A stretch of 64,000 nucleotides of DNA. Source: Ciborinia camelliae. Taxonomy: Eukaryota; Ascomycota; Leotiomycetes; Helotiales; Sclerotiniaceae. Position numbers and translations under genes: made by a program. A model generated the notes under the pieces. The model was not told where the DNA came from and did not search any database. It worked only from the letters and a program-made list of their open reading frames with translations. Every line of letters starts with the position of its first letter. The stretch's first letter is position 1. Positions 1 through 12,317 of this stretch are shown in pieces. The stretch lies in assembly GCA_025890175.1 (NCBI GenBank), contig JANPYM010000006.1:1835655-1899654 (forward strand), read 5' to 3'.

Positions 1-562
1 ATAGATCATGCTGCTGGCCGAGACGATATCTCCATTAGCTTCGTGACTTGTACCGGAACCGTCTGGAGAGGTTTCAGTGAAGATGTTCGTGTGGTTGCGT
101 GTATATTAAGGCATGAGAAGATTTTGTAGGGCGAGATTCCATGGAATTTTATAAATTTTGTAAGGTCGAGAAGTCATAGTTTGGTTCTGATGGTCAATAT
201 CATGGGAGTTATTGTTAGGATTGTGAAGTGGTAGATGCAGGAAGCGGGTAAGATCTGAAGATGCATCTATTGGCTGACTTGGATGCATATAGGCCGATAA
301 AAATACCTTGGATGATTGATGCGTGTTGAATGAAGCAGTGTATTGAGAAAGTAACGCAAGACCAAGGAGTTGAGACAATAGTCTGTTCATGATCAATCCG
401 AAACAAATAGTGGTAGGAGCACCAGGAAAATGAAGGCAGCCGCAATCAAGCAACATATTCCGGCGATGGTAAAGAATCGACGAATCGTATCATGCTCATA
501 TCTATGTCGTGGGAGGCCAACGCTGACCGTCGCAATCAACGGGGTACGCTCGTCGCTTTCCA
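1..562 (-). CDS. 5' part of an unidentified membrane-anchored protein, running off the left edge
   Basis: An ATG at 562 (minus) opens about 53 codons that begin MESDERTPLI and contain one hydrophobic segment at about residues 31-49 (FFTIAGICCLIAAAFIFLVL), a typical short cytosolic tail plus signal-anchor. The frame closes at a stop near 401. A second frame, open from about 110 down to the window edge, reads like coding sequence (an N-glycosylation-rich stretch beginning YTRNHTNIF), so one or more introns probably lie between about 110 and 410; I could not place them with confidence. Acidic N-terminus, single anchor and lumenal N-glycosylation sites would fit a vacuolar or secretory type II membrane enzyme. 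The family cannot be named from this fragment. It is divergent with the thioesterase, with 346 bp between the two ATGs. Confidence 0.4.
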
Positions 563-908
563 TCTTTTTATCAAGGAGTACTTAAACTCTGTAACGATTT
601 AAGGATGTTCGGAGATACCTTCTAACGATCAGTTTATATATTTCACTCGAAAGATTTTGCATTAAATGAGGTGAAGTCATGAAGTCGTGTTGTCATGTTG
701 TCGTGTTCTCACGTGCGTGATATATTTTATTATTACATCATGAAGAGGATTGGAGTGGGGTTGCCCATAACACGCCAAGTCCATGCCAACGCGGCCGCAA
801 TTCCGAAAATGCGGGGGGGAATGGCGACATCCCGACAAATCATCAATTAACTTCACAGCTGGAATCTCTCTCGCAGTTTCACCAATTGTCCTTTTCTCTT
901 TCAACAAT
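563..908. promoter_or_regulatory. Shared divergent promoter region
   Basis: This 346-bp stretch separates the ATG of the minus-strand left-edge gene from the ATG of the thioesterase gene and must hold both core promoters. An in-frame upstream ATG at 783 exists for the thioesterase, so the transcript or protein could start earlier. No specific operator is recognised. Confidence 0.4.
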
Positions 909-1926
909 ATGCCTCCTAGAATACCTTGTCTGTCTAGACAACCATTTAAAAGTCTGCGCAGCCCCCTATTAAAACGCTTCGAAACAACAGCACAACAAGC
1001 GCCTCCGGAGGCTAGGTCGAATTCGCGATGGCTGGGCTCGATTAAAGAGAGGATTGGGAAATGTATTATGTTTGGAATGAGCCGAGAACAAGCCCGAGAT
1101 GCGGGAAAGGTACTAGAGATACTGGGGCGGGATTGGAGGGAACTGATTGCGGGGAGAGATGGTTACTTGGTGGATAAAAAGAGAGCAGGTTTGAGTAGAC
1201 ATAAGGTTGTCTGGGGGGAGATGGATTGTATGGTATGGATTCCTTCATAGATGGAAGGCATGATGAGCTATGGGCTCCTGGTAAGAGATTGAAGAAAAGA
1301 AGTTAACTTGGGGTGAACTGCAGAAACATATTAATAACGTCATGTACATACGATATGCCGAAAGTGCAAGAGTACAATGGGCTCAGAATTATGCCATTCA
1401 TATCGATCCCCAGAATAAGGAGAAATGGAATCAAATGTGCACGCCAAACGGCTATGGGATGATACTCGGGAGCATAAAGACGAATTTTCTTTTTGTGAGC
1501 GTTCTCCTCATTTTATATCTTCCCCATAAGCTCACTCGTATATGATTGCACTCTTACCTTGCTGACAAGCATCAGCCCATGACATGGCCGGATCACATTT
1601 CCGTATATCACAAGCTCAGCCATTTACCCAGCGATAAAGATGCCTCTTTCAACTTAGATGTGATAATCGTGTCCGAGTTACATCAACGGGTAGCTGCAAG
1701 GTGCGCGGAAGATATCGTGACATATGATTATAGAAAAGGGAGAAAGGAGCTGTTGCAACCATGGCTTTTGGATGCTTTTGCGAAGACTTGGGAAGAGCAA
1801 AACGCAGCAATGACAAGCGCACTGAAGAAGATTGAAGACATAGAAGAGAAAGTCAGGAAGCTGGAAATTGATACCTGGGATAGGGCAGATGCGGTAGAGG
1901 ATATGGGAACGGCTAACAAGATTTGA
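909..1926 (+). CDS. Hot-dog fold acyl-CoA thioesterase-like protein, probably mitochondrial
   Basis: Spliced CDS join(909..1232,1324..1494,1576..1926), 281 aa; both introns are phase 0 (91 and 81 bp, donors GTATGG and GTGAGC, acceptors CAG). The N-terminus MPPRIPCLSRQPFKSLRS is basic and Ser-rich with no early acidic residue, a plausible mitochondrial presequence. Around the first splice junction the protein reads GEMDCM/KHINNVMYIRYAESAR, the 4HBT_2-type hot-dog signature in which the usual D-x-x-GHVNN loop carries HINN. The last 60 residues form a charged coiled-coil-like tail (KKIEDIEEKVRKLEID). Family knowledge: fungal relatives are annotated as thioesterase/thiol ester dehydrase-isomerase proteins that hydrolyse acyl-CoA; the substrate is unknown. 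A longer start at ATG 783 in the same frame is possible but adds no recognisable sequence. Confidence 0.85.
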
Positions 1927-4613
1927 TTAGAAAAAAGTGAAGTAAGTGAAATAGATGGTGAGACACTATTCTGCACGGTTGCCGGTCCGGAGCTCTACCT
2001 AGCAGTCACGATGGATGTCGAAGACTAGCATGGCTACTCCACAAGGGTAACGGAATTACGGGAGGACTAGAAGTCCTGCGACTGAGTAAATTGGATAGTA
2101 GAGTCATCTTCTATGCGCAGGTTGGTATTGTATAGAAAGAATAACGATGATGAATGACAGAAGGCCATGTAATCTCATATAAGATTCCCCAGCCCTCTCG
2201 GATCAACCAACCACATAATCACATTTGCCAGTGCATAGGGTGAACACAAGCCATTCTCTCAATTACCAAAATCACTTCAAACAAACCCGACAAAATCTCC
2301 CCGGTATCCCCCTTAACAAAACCAATTCTTCTCCTCTCTTACACCATAACCCATCATATTGCTCATCCAAATTAACCCACGCAATGCTGGCTCCTCGCCT
2401 CTTTTTCCCTCGCGTGTCAAATAAACTCAGTGGCCGAATGTAGGTCTTACTTCTGCACGCGTCCCTATCACCACCATCAAATCCATCTCTCGTTCATCAG
2501 GCCACGCATGCGTGGGTTTCGGCGATCCGCGACATGGAGACGGATTCTCCGAACCAAAGTATACCTGGATGAAGGACTGAGGTACGGTGCAGAGAGGAAA
2601 GTGCGAGAGTGAAGAAAGGGGGATTACTTCTTTGCATGGCGGGGGTGATGGATGGTAGGATTGAGGAATTCGAGAAGTAATATGATGTTTAAGCGCTGGG
2701 TGTGTGCGTGTTCGTAGTTTGTCTCGTCTTTTATTTCTTTTTGTTCTTGGAGTTCATATTCATATTCTTGAGAATTCTGGAATCATAACTTTGATGAATA
2801 CCTATACCTTATCTCCTTCTCTATAGCAAGCAGCATTAGAATTCGAAACCATTGGTTACAGGCTTCATAGTGGCGAATGAAGATTTGGGAAACTCATCAG
2901 GTTCGCACGGGAGCTGGATTGAGATTTTCTTTTCTTCTAGTTTCATTTTATATATGTACCTAGGTAGGTAGGTATGAATATTCCGGATTTGTGCATTTGA
3001 TATCTAGTATCTCTATTATGAGCTGTTCTTTCACTTACTAAAAGTTAATTTTGTCTAATATCAGGTAGGTAGTCCAATTCAGTTGAACTTGAACTCTTAA
3101 GATCCATACCGTGACCTGACTGTTATTATAATATTATTATTATAATCTGCATCAAGTACAAGAATTCATCGCCATGAGATTAGCCTTCTCATCTTTTTCC
3201 ACGGCCTCTTTCTTTTCCTTTCCTTTCCTTTCCTATCCCATCCCTCTTCCAATATGATTTTTCACCTTCACTCTCTTCAACTTAGCCAATGCCCTCCAAT
3301 ACCTTATCTTACATCCCTCCCTTATTCCCCTCGCAGACAAAAAAAAAAAGAATATCATCAATCTGCATGATATTTCCAGACTCAATCTAGATTCGTATGT
3401 AAATATCTTGATGTTAGATATTAGATATTAGATATTAGATACCTATCTATTGAAGCTACTTTATGGCCGTCCTGTGCCAAAGAGGCAGGGCGGTTGAAAC
3501 AGCGATTTTGTCGGATGAGATGAGATGTTGGGTGTGATATGTCATTAAAAGAAACGAGGGTGAGAGAATACCTAGGTAGCTATGGTATACAAGTAGGAAT
3601 CAAATTTCAATCCCACTAACCTAGGTAAGGTGCTAGCACTAACTCAAGGTCCGCACCACAAAGCTCAATGGTTCTTTTCGGTTTGTATACGTAGATGAGA
3701 ATGGAACCAAATGATATGATATACTTTCCTCTTCTGTGGCGAATGTTGGTTGGGGTTTCTTAATCGTAGTTGGGAAAGATATCGAATTTGAAGATTTCGA
3801 GATGGTGGGAAGTTTTGATCCGTATACCCAATATATATATCTTCTCTCAACTTTGAGCATCGGAGTACATGCCCAGAATCTGATATAAGTACTGGATGTA
3901 TGTATGTAGAGGAAAGCCTGGGAAAGGATAGAAACTTTTAAATGATAATCTTGATGATATTTTCATCTTCACTTATCGTATTTGATAGGCAGGTCAATTA
4001 AATCTTGAATCAGCAAGCCTTACAGACACTTGACCGTATGAGTTGGCAATTTGATCTGGTCATACTTTACTGAAATGGAAGAGTGTGATGGTTTTATGAT
4101 ATAACAAGGCCTGAAATCTAGGTTTGCACCATGGCATACCTGTTTTAAAATACTCCCGGTGAGCTACTCCCGGTGAGGTAACTACGTAGTATCAATACCT
4201 GGCGAGTATTCCAACATTAGGTAAGCTCACCGGGGACATTAAACATTAAACATAATTTCCCCACATTCTCACATCGATCAATCAAATCAATCCATGACAA
4301 TCCGCTAGCAGAGGTAGGTAATAATTTTGTCCCTCGGCATCAGAGCTTCCAAAACCAACCTAATCGTCATTAAGCATCAATGCCCTGTAGGTATCCAATC
4401 CAATTTCCAAAATACCTACCCAGGTACCTCCAGCTTTTCGTACCCCCAACCAAACCCAACTTGTATTCTCAATCATCTGATCCACCATCGATCGATCAAT
4501 CAATTCTCGCACACTGCCCCAGACTTTCTAGATATCTAAACCTTCATGATTGGCCTGTTCATTACCTAGGTACCTATATAAGCTAAGGCCTCGACAAACA
4601 CACTCAGAGCACA
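1927..4613. other. Gene-poor intergenic region with low-complexity sequence
   Basis: About 2.7 kb with only short unconvincing ORFs. It holds a TATTAGA tandem run near 3414-3440, a TTCCTTTCC tract near 3213-3236, several CCTAGGTA/GGTAGGTA motifs (2959-2973, 3571, 3620, 4425, 4565) and a CTCCCGGTGAG direct repeat at 4154 and 4168. The last few hundred bases should contain the promoter of the LYR-protein gene. I see no structural RNA or transposon end here. Confidence 0.6.
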
Positions 4614-5228
4614 ATGACATCCGCAGCTCTTCGCAAAGAAGTTATTTCTATATACAAAGGTGGGCATTGAATGATATAATATTTCGATGAGAATTTTCTT
4701 GCCGGGACCCCTCAATCCCCCTCCCCCCCTTCTCCCCAAATTACTAACCGCATCTTTCCCCAGAACTCCTAAACCTAGGTCGTGACTATCCCCTCGGATA
4801 CACCTATTTCCGCACAAGATTACACCGGTCGTTTAAAGCCAATGCGTCTATGGAGAGCGAGGTCGAGATACGGAAGGGGATTGAACGGGCGGAGTTTGTG
4901 AGGAAAGGTATGTATTCAATAGTATTATCTATTTGACTTTTGGGAAAGGAAGGAAAGCTGTGAAGAGGGAAGAGGGGGGGATGAAAGTATGAGAATGTGG
5001 CTGGATGTCTGCTAACTGTTTTATGGGGAGTAGAGATTGAAGCACTGTATGTCACCAATCTAACTTCGCGAAGATTTTTTTGGAGTCGCAACTGGGAAGG
5101 ATTCACGGAATGGCAGACATGTATGTTTATATATGAAGAAACGCAAGCTGATCAAATATGTATTGGGTATATCTAGGTACTATCTTAAGAGGTATCGAGC
5201 GCTTCGCCAAAAATATGAACAACGATGA
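4614..5228 (+). CDS. LYR-motif protein, ETFRF1/LYRM5 homologue
   Basis: Spliced CDS join(4614..4659,4764..4907,5034..5046,5177..5228), 84 aa. The protein has the single LYR-type helix bundle pattern: IYKELLNLGRDYPLGYTYFR, a middle helix IRKGIERAEFVRKEIEALYY and a basic end KRYRALRQKYEQR. This is the layout of LYRM5/ETFRF1 (about 88 aa in animals), the mitochondrial matrix protein that binds electron-transfer flavoprotein and modulates its FAD. Introns are 104, 126 and 130 bp, with donors GTGGGC, GTATGT, GTATGT; the first has a canonical TTACTAACCG branch site. The third coding exon is only 13 nt. Reading through its donor gives a different 3' end ending at a TAG near 5174 that lacks the conserved basic tail, so the spliced form is preferred. 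The start ATG is the only one in frame at the conserved N-terminus. Confidence 0.85.
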
Positions 5229-5517
5229 GGAATGCCGATGAACACGTTACGCCGATGCAGGTGCAGGTACAATTACACTGTCCTTGCGGACAATATAATA
5301 CCGACGATAAATCCAGAAGACTTGAAATCCAGGCCTCCAAATGCTGTAGGATGAGACGAGAATTATTTTCGAATGCGCGGCATGTATAGGTAGAGAATCT
5401 GATCTAGGTAATGTCGATTTGAGGATCGAAGAATCGAGGTGAAATTATAAATATACGGGAAAGGATGGGAATTGGCGGAGAAAGCAGATAAACTCGAGGA
5501 TATATGAACAACTTCCT

Positions 5518-7197
5518 TTAAGTATTCGAATCAGACTTCGGGTCCTTTTTCCTCGCCCACCAAGCACCAACTTCTAGACATTCTCCCCAGCATGATCCAT
5601 TATTCTTCAGTAAATCTGTCATCATATCCCCGCACCAACGATCCCATTCGTCCATACTTTTCCCACTGGCTTCTTTCAATAGCGGTTCTAGACTTTCGAT
5701 CATTTGTATAATGCTCATGAGCGCGGTTCTGCGAAGAGCGGCTTGTCCTTGTGTAAGGTGCTTGCGATCGACTTCTTTGGCTTTGCCTTTCGATTCGAGA
5801 AGTACGTTCATGGAAGTCGATCCGCCTACCCCTTCGCGCTCCCAACGTACTTCGCCAAGTGGAATGGCTAGTCTTCGACTTTCTATTTGTTCTAGGACCT
5901 CGGCTTCTTGAAGAAGCATAGGTCGGATACTTGTACAAGGCATTGGGGGTAAATATCGAGCCTCTAAAGCTTTGGATATCCATGTATTGTAGTCTATAAG
6001 AAATTGGTTCTGTGGTGATGCTAGAGGCGTTTGTGGTGTTATAGTATATGCGCCCATGGCATTGGTGTGTATTTGTTTGTGAGCTTGACTAGAGCTATCT
6101 GTGTCTTCCGTAGGAGGTGGTGCGTGCGATAAGAGCATTCGAATCGTATGATCGCCATCCCAAATTTCCAATGTCCCTCCCGGTTTTAATATTCGTAAAT
6201 ATTCATCCACCAATGCCTGCGAACGCAGGTTATCTTTTGTAGATAGTATCATGCTAAGGTCTTTAACCATGATGAGGGAGAATTCTTCGTCGCGGAAAGG
6301 TAGGGGCGTCTTTCGTAAATCGTGCTGGACAAATCGCCAGTTCATATCATCCTCCGCATCCATGCGAGGAGCTAACGGTGCAATATCTATACCCGTGAAT
6401 TGTATCGAGGAGTGACCTCTGTGTGAGAAATGTTTATGACACATCACACTCCAAAAACCAGTACCACACGCAACCTCGAGGACTCGTTTCGGGGGTCTGT
6501 TGTTAAAAGAGGGAGAACACGTTGGACCGTTGAAGACTTGACACAAGAGCATGGTTCGTAACGTCTGGCGATGTAATTCGGGGAGATCGCATGGGAGAGG
6601 ATATGCCAACGAGGGATCTCGTAGGTACCGACGACCATTTCGTTTGGTGAATGGTTGAGCCATTAGAGCCTCTGCCGATGATCCCGACGGATCACGATCG
6701 GTGGAAATTATCTTTGAGAATTGACTGGAAGCGGTGGTGCTCGCGATACTATTTGCTCTGGCTGCGGATTCTGACGTTCCTCGGTGCTGCTGGTGGGCGG
6801 CGGAATTGGTGGAGGCATACCGTGGTTGTTCCACTCCGCTTGCATTTTTGATGCTCTGAGAAGAATGGCCCGAGGTCGAGGATGATTTGCGCTTTACTTT
6901 CGCTTTCGCTTCTGTTGCAGCCTTGGCTTTATTATTGGCTTGATTTGCGGAGTGTTTGTAATCGAGTAAAGGGGTTGAAAGCATACCCACACCACCGGTC
7001 CGATCGCTAACTTCTTGTGATTGTGAGGCCTCCGCGGTTGTCGAACTACCACCAGTATTGTTGTTAAGAGATACCTTGGAAAATGGTCTTACGGGTTGTG
7101 CTTGCGAATGTACGGATATATTTGTATGTGCTGATGGGCGTTTTGAACGATCTGGTTTCTGAACCGTGTAATTATAGAAAAAAGCGGCTTCAGACAT
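5518..7197 (-). CDS. SAM-dependent methyltransferase with long disordered N-terminus
   Basis: Single-exon gene, 559 aa from the ATG at 7197; the open frame extends upstream only through non-ATG codons. Residues 1-190 are Ser/Thr/Ala/Gln-rich and look disordered, with a basic Lys/Ala stretch near 90-105. A class I methyltransferase domain follows: motif I VLEVACGTGFW at 239-249, an acidic motif II region with GIDIAPLAP, a post-motif QHDLRKTPLPF and motif III-like LRILKPGGTLEIWD. The C-terminal 200 residues are helical and variable. Family knowledge: fungi have many such orphan TAM/Methyltransf_25 proteins; substrate and location cannot be told from sequence. Its 3' end faces the LYR-protein gene with about 290 bp between stops. 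Confidence 0.85.
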   Translation of the reverse strand: MSEAAFFYNYTVQKPDRSKRPSAHTNISVHSQAQPVRPFSKVSLNNNTGGSSTTAEASQSQEVSDRTGGVGMLSTPLLDYKHSANQANNKAKAATEAKAKVKRKSSSTSGHSSQSIKNASGVEQPRYASTNSAAHQQHRGTSESAARANSIASTTASSQFSKIISTDRDPSGSSAEALMAQPFTKRNGRRYLRDPSLAYPLPCDLPELHRQTLRTMLLCQVFNGPTCSPSFNNRPPKRVLEVACGTGFWSVMCHKHFSHRGHSSIQFTGIDIAPLAPRMDAEDDMNWRFVQHDLRKTPLPFRDEEFSLIMVKDLSMILSTKDNLRSQALVDEYLRILKPGGTLEIWDGDHTIRMLLSHAPPPTEDTDSSSQAHKQIHTNAMGAYTITPQTPLASPQNQFLIDYNTWISKALEARYLPPMPCTSIRPMLLQEAEVLEQIESRRLAIPLGEVRWEREGVGGSTSMNVLLESKGKAKEVDRKHLTQGQAALRRTALMSIIQMIESLEPLLKEASGKSMDEWDRWCGDMMTDLLKNNGSCWGECLEVGAWWARKKDPKSDSNT

Positions 7198-9980
7198 GAT
7201 GAAATGGGGTATATATATGGGAGATATCAAGGTATTATTCGAGTTACCGTCATTGGTGAACCCCCAAAACTACGTAGGTCGTGAACAATCGTTATAGGTA
7301 CGGAGGTCCTCGAGTATAATGCTTATAGTTTTCAGTTCGGGGCCTAGAGAATCCGTAGTTTTGCCTAATAATCGAACCCTCCAATCCTTTTGGATTCGTG
7401 ATGGAGCATTCGAATTATTCGTGAGTCGTGACCCAGACAACGAATAAAACCATGCGTGAAACGGGAAAAAAGATGGGATGAGAATTGATGAAAAGCAGTA
7501 ATCATGTATGAGCACTGGTAATGTGATGCTGTAAGACGTTCGTGACTGGTGAATGCTGTGCTGAGCGAAGTACGAGTCGATGATGTATAATTCTCCGCAT
7601 TGCAGGTGATCTTTTTTTTTTGACCACGTACAGCAGCAACAGCTACCTTTTGAAAACCGGATGACTTCGTATATTTGAATGATAATCTATAGCACGTGAA
7701 AAAAAGGTAAGGTCCATCCTTTTCATTGATCCAAACTAGAAATCCATTAGAAAGCCAAGCAGACCCCGAAAGAGATCGGAGTGAGCGACGAGATAGTGGC
7801 ATTTGAATTTTGGGCGTCAGGGTTTTCTTTTTTTGTACTCCGTCCTCCCATGTCGTATAAAGCCAGGATAGGGGACCTCGAGGCTTCTTAATTGGTATCT
7901 TGTTATGTTGTGATATATTAATATAAACGGCCATGAGCACTGGCGGAGTGATAATTCCATATATTAAAAATCCGGGGAAAGGAGGGGAACTATCAATAGG
8001 TAGCATTATAAAATATAACAGAGAGTTAGTTGGTCTAGACAATTCATGCATGCATGCATGCATCTATCAGGAGGTCACTTTGGAAATTGGACTGTATAGC
8101 CATTCCATTGGGAACAATCCTGCAGCTATTTGGGAAATTGGGACTCGTCCGGGATTTCTTACAACGTTTCCAAATGCCGGGGTTTCAAAAAGATCAATGG
8201 ATTCAATACTGTAATAAGACTATGCCCTGGTGTCCAAGTCCAATACATTGGAATTTGGAAGCGAACATTCGACCAACTTCGGCGCTGGTAAGAAAATATG
8301 TTTTCCCCGCCCTCTCTTGCAGATATACCCTGCTTATGGGAATTTCTAGTAGCCAGTGGCCATCCAGGCTTCATTATGACCCGATTGGTGATACAAACCC
8401 GTACTTAGAGAGTTTTCCCGAAATTACTGTTGGGTTGGTTAGCTTTCAAGCAGTTTGAGTTATATCTCCGCATCGTCGTACCCCAGGTTTCACACAAGAG
8501 AAATAAATCAGTAGCTAACATTTGTTCATTACGGTCCTACAGATTTGTGGCTGTTCCTTCAGATAGAAAGTATGCAAGACACAAGATAAGGCCTTCCCCG
8601 AACCGTCTAAAAGCAACTGTTTGATCCGGCGTTGTGTGTAAAAACCTCGAGAACTTGATATCCACCACTTATTGTGTTATTGCGCGGAAAGAATGCATGC
8701 AGATTCCAATTGCATCGATGACAAATCCATCATGGAACATATCTAGATATTAAGCCTTGCAGGATGTTGGGACTCGAGCATCCAAAAGTGCAAGAAAGCA
8801 TACCTAGGACAAAAGGCTTCTTGCATTGCTCTACAGGATTGGATGTACTCTGCAATAGCACCTACTTGGATGAACCCGGATGTTACATACCTCATCATCC
8901 AGTTGGACAGGTCCATGTAATGTTAGAGTGTTTATCTGTTTCAAATGGCTTTTAAGTAACCATAAGTATACCCGGTAGGTACCTATTGTAAAGGTTAATG
9001 AATAGCTTACATGGATTTATGGATTCGGAATACGAAGCAGAGATGATAGCAAAAGTCCCTAAGAGTAAATACGCGTAGAATAATGGAGTAGTTGTCTTGT
9101 CATACATAGTACTCCTCTGTACTCCTGATACCTGCGCCTCCTCTATGTCTCAAAGAAATGGCAAATTCAATTTACGGCCATACAAACTTCGAGTGAATTG
9201 AGGAAGCTGCTGTATCACCATATGATTTCCAATCAGAATCAATCAATGAATGTGGTATCTAAAACTGGAAGCACATTGAATTGAATTGAAGCAGAAAATG
9301 TTGATCGCTTAGAATTCACGTGACATCAACTTTTCGACGCTAAGCTCTCATCCATGTTCCGCTCAGGTTCAAGTTGGAGCTTGGTGGGTGAACCACATCT
9401 GAGCAACGAACTTGACGATAATATCAATAAAACAAATTCAACCTACAAGAATCCCTTTCTCGACAGTCTCTGACATATGAGAAGGTTCCTCTCTTGTTAA
9501 GAAGGTAGTACTGTTCTCTTTCTACCTAAAGAAGAAAAAGGAATTCTTTTCTTTCAACAGTGTTCACTTCTTAAGATAGCCACTTACCAGTTGCAAAATA
9601 CTAGGTCCAAGACTTAGAACTCGAACGATTCACATTTGACATCTGCGAAATCTTTGACGAAGACCCGAAGGTCGAGTAAATACTCCAATTACGCGCCCTA
9701 CAGAATTTAGCTTGCCGAAACCTTGAAAACAACTGTATCTATCTGATTCCAATATCGATTGCTTCGCGCCAACAGCGCACCCCACCCTCTGTGACTTTGC
9801 GATCGTGGTATATGCTAGAAATCATTTCCGAGAGACCTATGTGCCAACGAAGAAGAAACCGATCTCCAGCTTCGAAACCACCAGTTTAACCGGTCCTCGG
9901 GTTATTCCGTCTCCCTTCACGGCCTGCGCTCACAAAGCTGAGCAAACGCCTCCGCTAGATCTCTATCAGCGGTGGTTTTA
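7198..9980. other. Long intergenic region between methyltransferase and CCR4
   Basis: About 2.8 kb holding both divergent promoters and the CCR4 5' leader. It includes a (TGCA)n run at 8047-8061 and a pyrimidine-rich, probably transcribed leader from about 9440 to 9970. A short upstream ORF beginning ATGAGAAGG near 9477 could lie in the CCR4 leader. ORFs of 134 aa (plus, 8054-8458) and 232 aa (minus, 7365-8063) exist but have no recognisable domain and start in the repeat. Confidence 0.5.
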
Positions 9981-12317
9981 ATGGCAGATGGTTACAGGTT
10001 TTCACAGCAGAGCGCTGGGAACTATTATTACCCTCAAAACACACACCATCCAAGACATCTGATCCGTACCGGGACACCTCCAAATAACATTCGATCTGCC
10101 TTCAACACCAATACTCCATCCCCAACTCGAACCCCCGATCCCCAATCTCCCGCTCACGGTCTTTACGGTATGTTCAATCACCAACAAGGGCAGCATGGCC
10201 GCGTCAATGGCGCAGGACGGGGTGCCATGGCAGATCATACCCGTATGATGCCATATCCCCACCTCTTACATCAGTCTCAGCATACCCAACACCACGCCAA
10301 TATCCAACAAGACCACAATGCACACAATGCCAATGGGGTTAACCATCATGCAAACTTTCCCTCCGTCGGCATGCAAAATTCGACCTCCAATTTCACGCCA
10401 AATCTACAAAATGGACATACGACAAGTGCACATGGTGGACAGGCTCCAGCTATCAGTGAGCATTGGCAGAAACAATTAGAGCTGTATCAAGAATCAAAAA
10501 AGGCAAAGCTCCTCGGCCCGCATCATTATGCTAGAACCAAAGCCACCCAGAATACTGTTGACAAGCCTACAACGACGACATCAACTGAGGAAGAACCAGA
10601 GAATGCGAGTCGAAATAGGCCTTCGAATACCGACAGTTCTATCAAGCGTCAAGATTGGCACAATATGGATATGAGTGGCCTTGGGCTTCGCGCATTAACA
10701 GTCGAAGTATTTCAGTATACTTTCCTTCGTGAGTTATACGTGGCATCCAACGCCCTCACCTCTCTACCTTCAGCCATTGGTCAATTGCGACACCTTCGTC
10801 ATTTAGATGCCTCGGGCAATGCATTGCAAACTCTTCCCCCTGAATTAGGCATGTGTGTATATCTGAAGAATCTTTTGCTTTTCGATAATCAACTTACATC
10901 GTTACCGCAATCATTTGGATCACTCTATCAACTAGAGATGCTAGGCATTGAGGGTAATAAGCAAATGGACCCTGCCATTAAAAGTGAAATCATGGAGAAG
11001 GGAACCAAGGCTCTCATCCATACCCTCAAAGAAGAAGCCCCAGGTAAGTACGCAAGTCTAAACTATCTATCTCGTTACTAACCTTTCCAAGTACCCCCTC
11101 CTCCCGCTCCTAGAGAAATGATCGATCTACTCAATGGTTCAACTGTTGCCCCTGATGTAGAGCGGTTCACTGTATTTTCCTATAACATTTTGTGTGATAA
11201 CTACGTTGGTCCTGGACAATACGGTTATGTCCCGTCCAAAGCATTAGATTGGGATCATCGTCGGCACGAGGTTCTTCGCGAAATTGAAGAACGGGATTCG
11301 GATTTCGTGTGCCTTCAAGAAGTTGACGCTGAAAATTTCCGAGAATTTTTCAGTTTCAAACTTGCATACAAAGACTACAAAGGTGTATGGTGGCCGAAGT
11401 CACGAGCCAAGACTATGTCCGAATCCGCTGCAAAAGCTGTCGATGGCTGCGCAACGTTTTATAAGAACAACAAATACATTCTCCTCGACAAGCAACTTAT
11501 CGATTTTGCAAACATCGCAATTAACAGACCAGATATGAAAAATCAACATGACATTTTCAATCGTGTCATGCCTAGGGATCACATTGCCGTGCTGGCTTTC
11601 TTCGAAAACCGCTTAACTGGATCACGCGTCATTGTTGCCAACGCACACATATTCTGGGATCCGGCATATGCTGATGTTAAATTAATTCAAATTGCAATTT
11701 TGATGGAGAGCATCAGCAAATTTGCAGAGAAATATCAACGATTCCCCGCCTGCAAAGATAAAAAAGCATATACCATTACGGATGATTCAAATCCAGAAGC
11801 CCCTGTGGAAGTCGCTCCGGAACCCGCTCCATCCATGGAATATACGAATAAGACTCAAATACCGCTGATAGTTTGTGGTGATTTGAACTCTACATCAGAC
11901 TCCAGTGTGTACGAATTATTGGCTACTGGACGGGTTGCCCCAGATCATCCAGACCTTGGCAACTATCAATATGGAAATTTCACGAGAGATGGAATTGAGC
12001 ATCCCTTTTCCCTTCGATCCGCCTACACAAACCTAGCCGATGGTCCACAGGAATTAACATGGACCAATTATACACCTGGCTTCACCGATCACATTGATCA
12101 TATCTGGTACTCAACCAACGCTCTCGAGAATACGGACCTGTTAGGACCTGTAGACGAAGAGTACATGAGAACAGTGCCGGGTTTACCACATTACCATTTC
12201 CCCAGTGACCATTTAGCACTTCTAGCCCGATTCAACGTCAAAATGCCAAAAGCCAAAAAGCCCATTACAGAACCCGATTTCGGTCCGTCGAACCACCATG
12301 ATCGACGAAGAGATTAG
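9981..12317 (+). CDS. ccr4: CCR4 deadenylase (LRR plus EEP nuclease), CCR4-NOT catalytic subunit
   Basis: Spliced CDS join(9981..11043,11092..12317), 762 aa; the intron is 48 bp with GTAAGT donor and TTACTAAC branch site. The ATG at 9981 (MADGYRFSQQ) is the first in frame. Residues 1-225 are Gln/His/Asn-rich and disordered. Leucine-rich repeats span about 229-330 (LRELYVASNALTSLP, LRHLDASGNALQTLP, LKNLLLFDNQLTSLP), which in yeast Ccr4 bind the Caf1/Pop2 bridge. The endonuclease/exonuclease/phosphatase domain spans about 380-745 with FSYNILCDNYV, the metal-binding LQEVD (Glu431), CGDLNSTSDS, TDHIDHIWYS and PSDHLAL. It shortens mRNA poly(A) tails in the cytoplasm. All catalytic motifs are present. 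The fit to fungal CCR4 is very strong. Confidence 0.97.

Noticed and set aside
5034..5176. Alternative 3' end of the LYR-protein gene by reading through the third intron
   Set aside because: It gives a tail without the conserved basic KRYRALRQKYE pattern, whereas splicing at a GTATGT donor restores that pattern exactly.
7365..8063. 232-codon open frame on the minus strand upstream of the methyltransferase
   Set aside because: It starts in a (TGCA)n repeat, has no recognisable domain and reads like translated leader/promoter sequence. An open run of this length can occur by chance in 64 kb.
8054..8458. 134-codon plus-strand frame between methyltransferase and CCR4
   Set aside because: No domain, no signal peptide, starts in the same repeat, and no convincing splice continuation was found.
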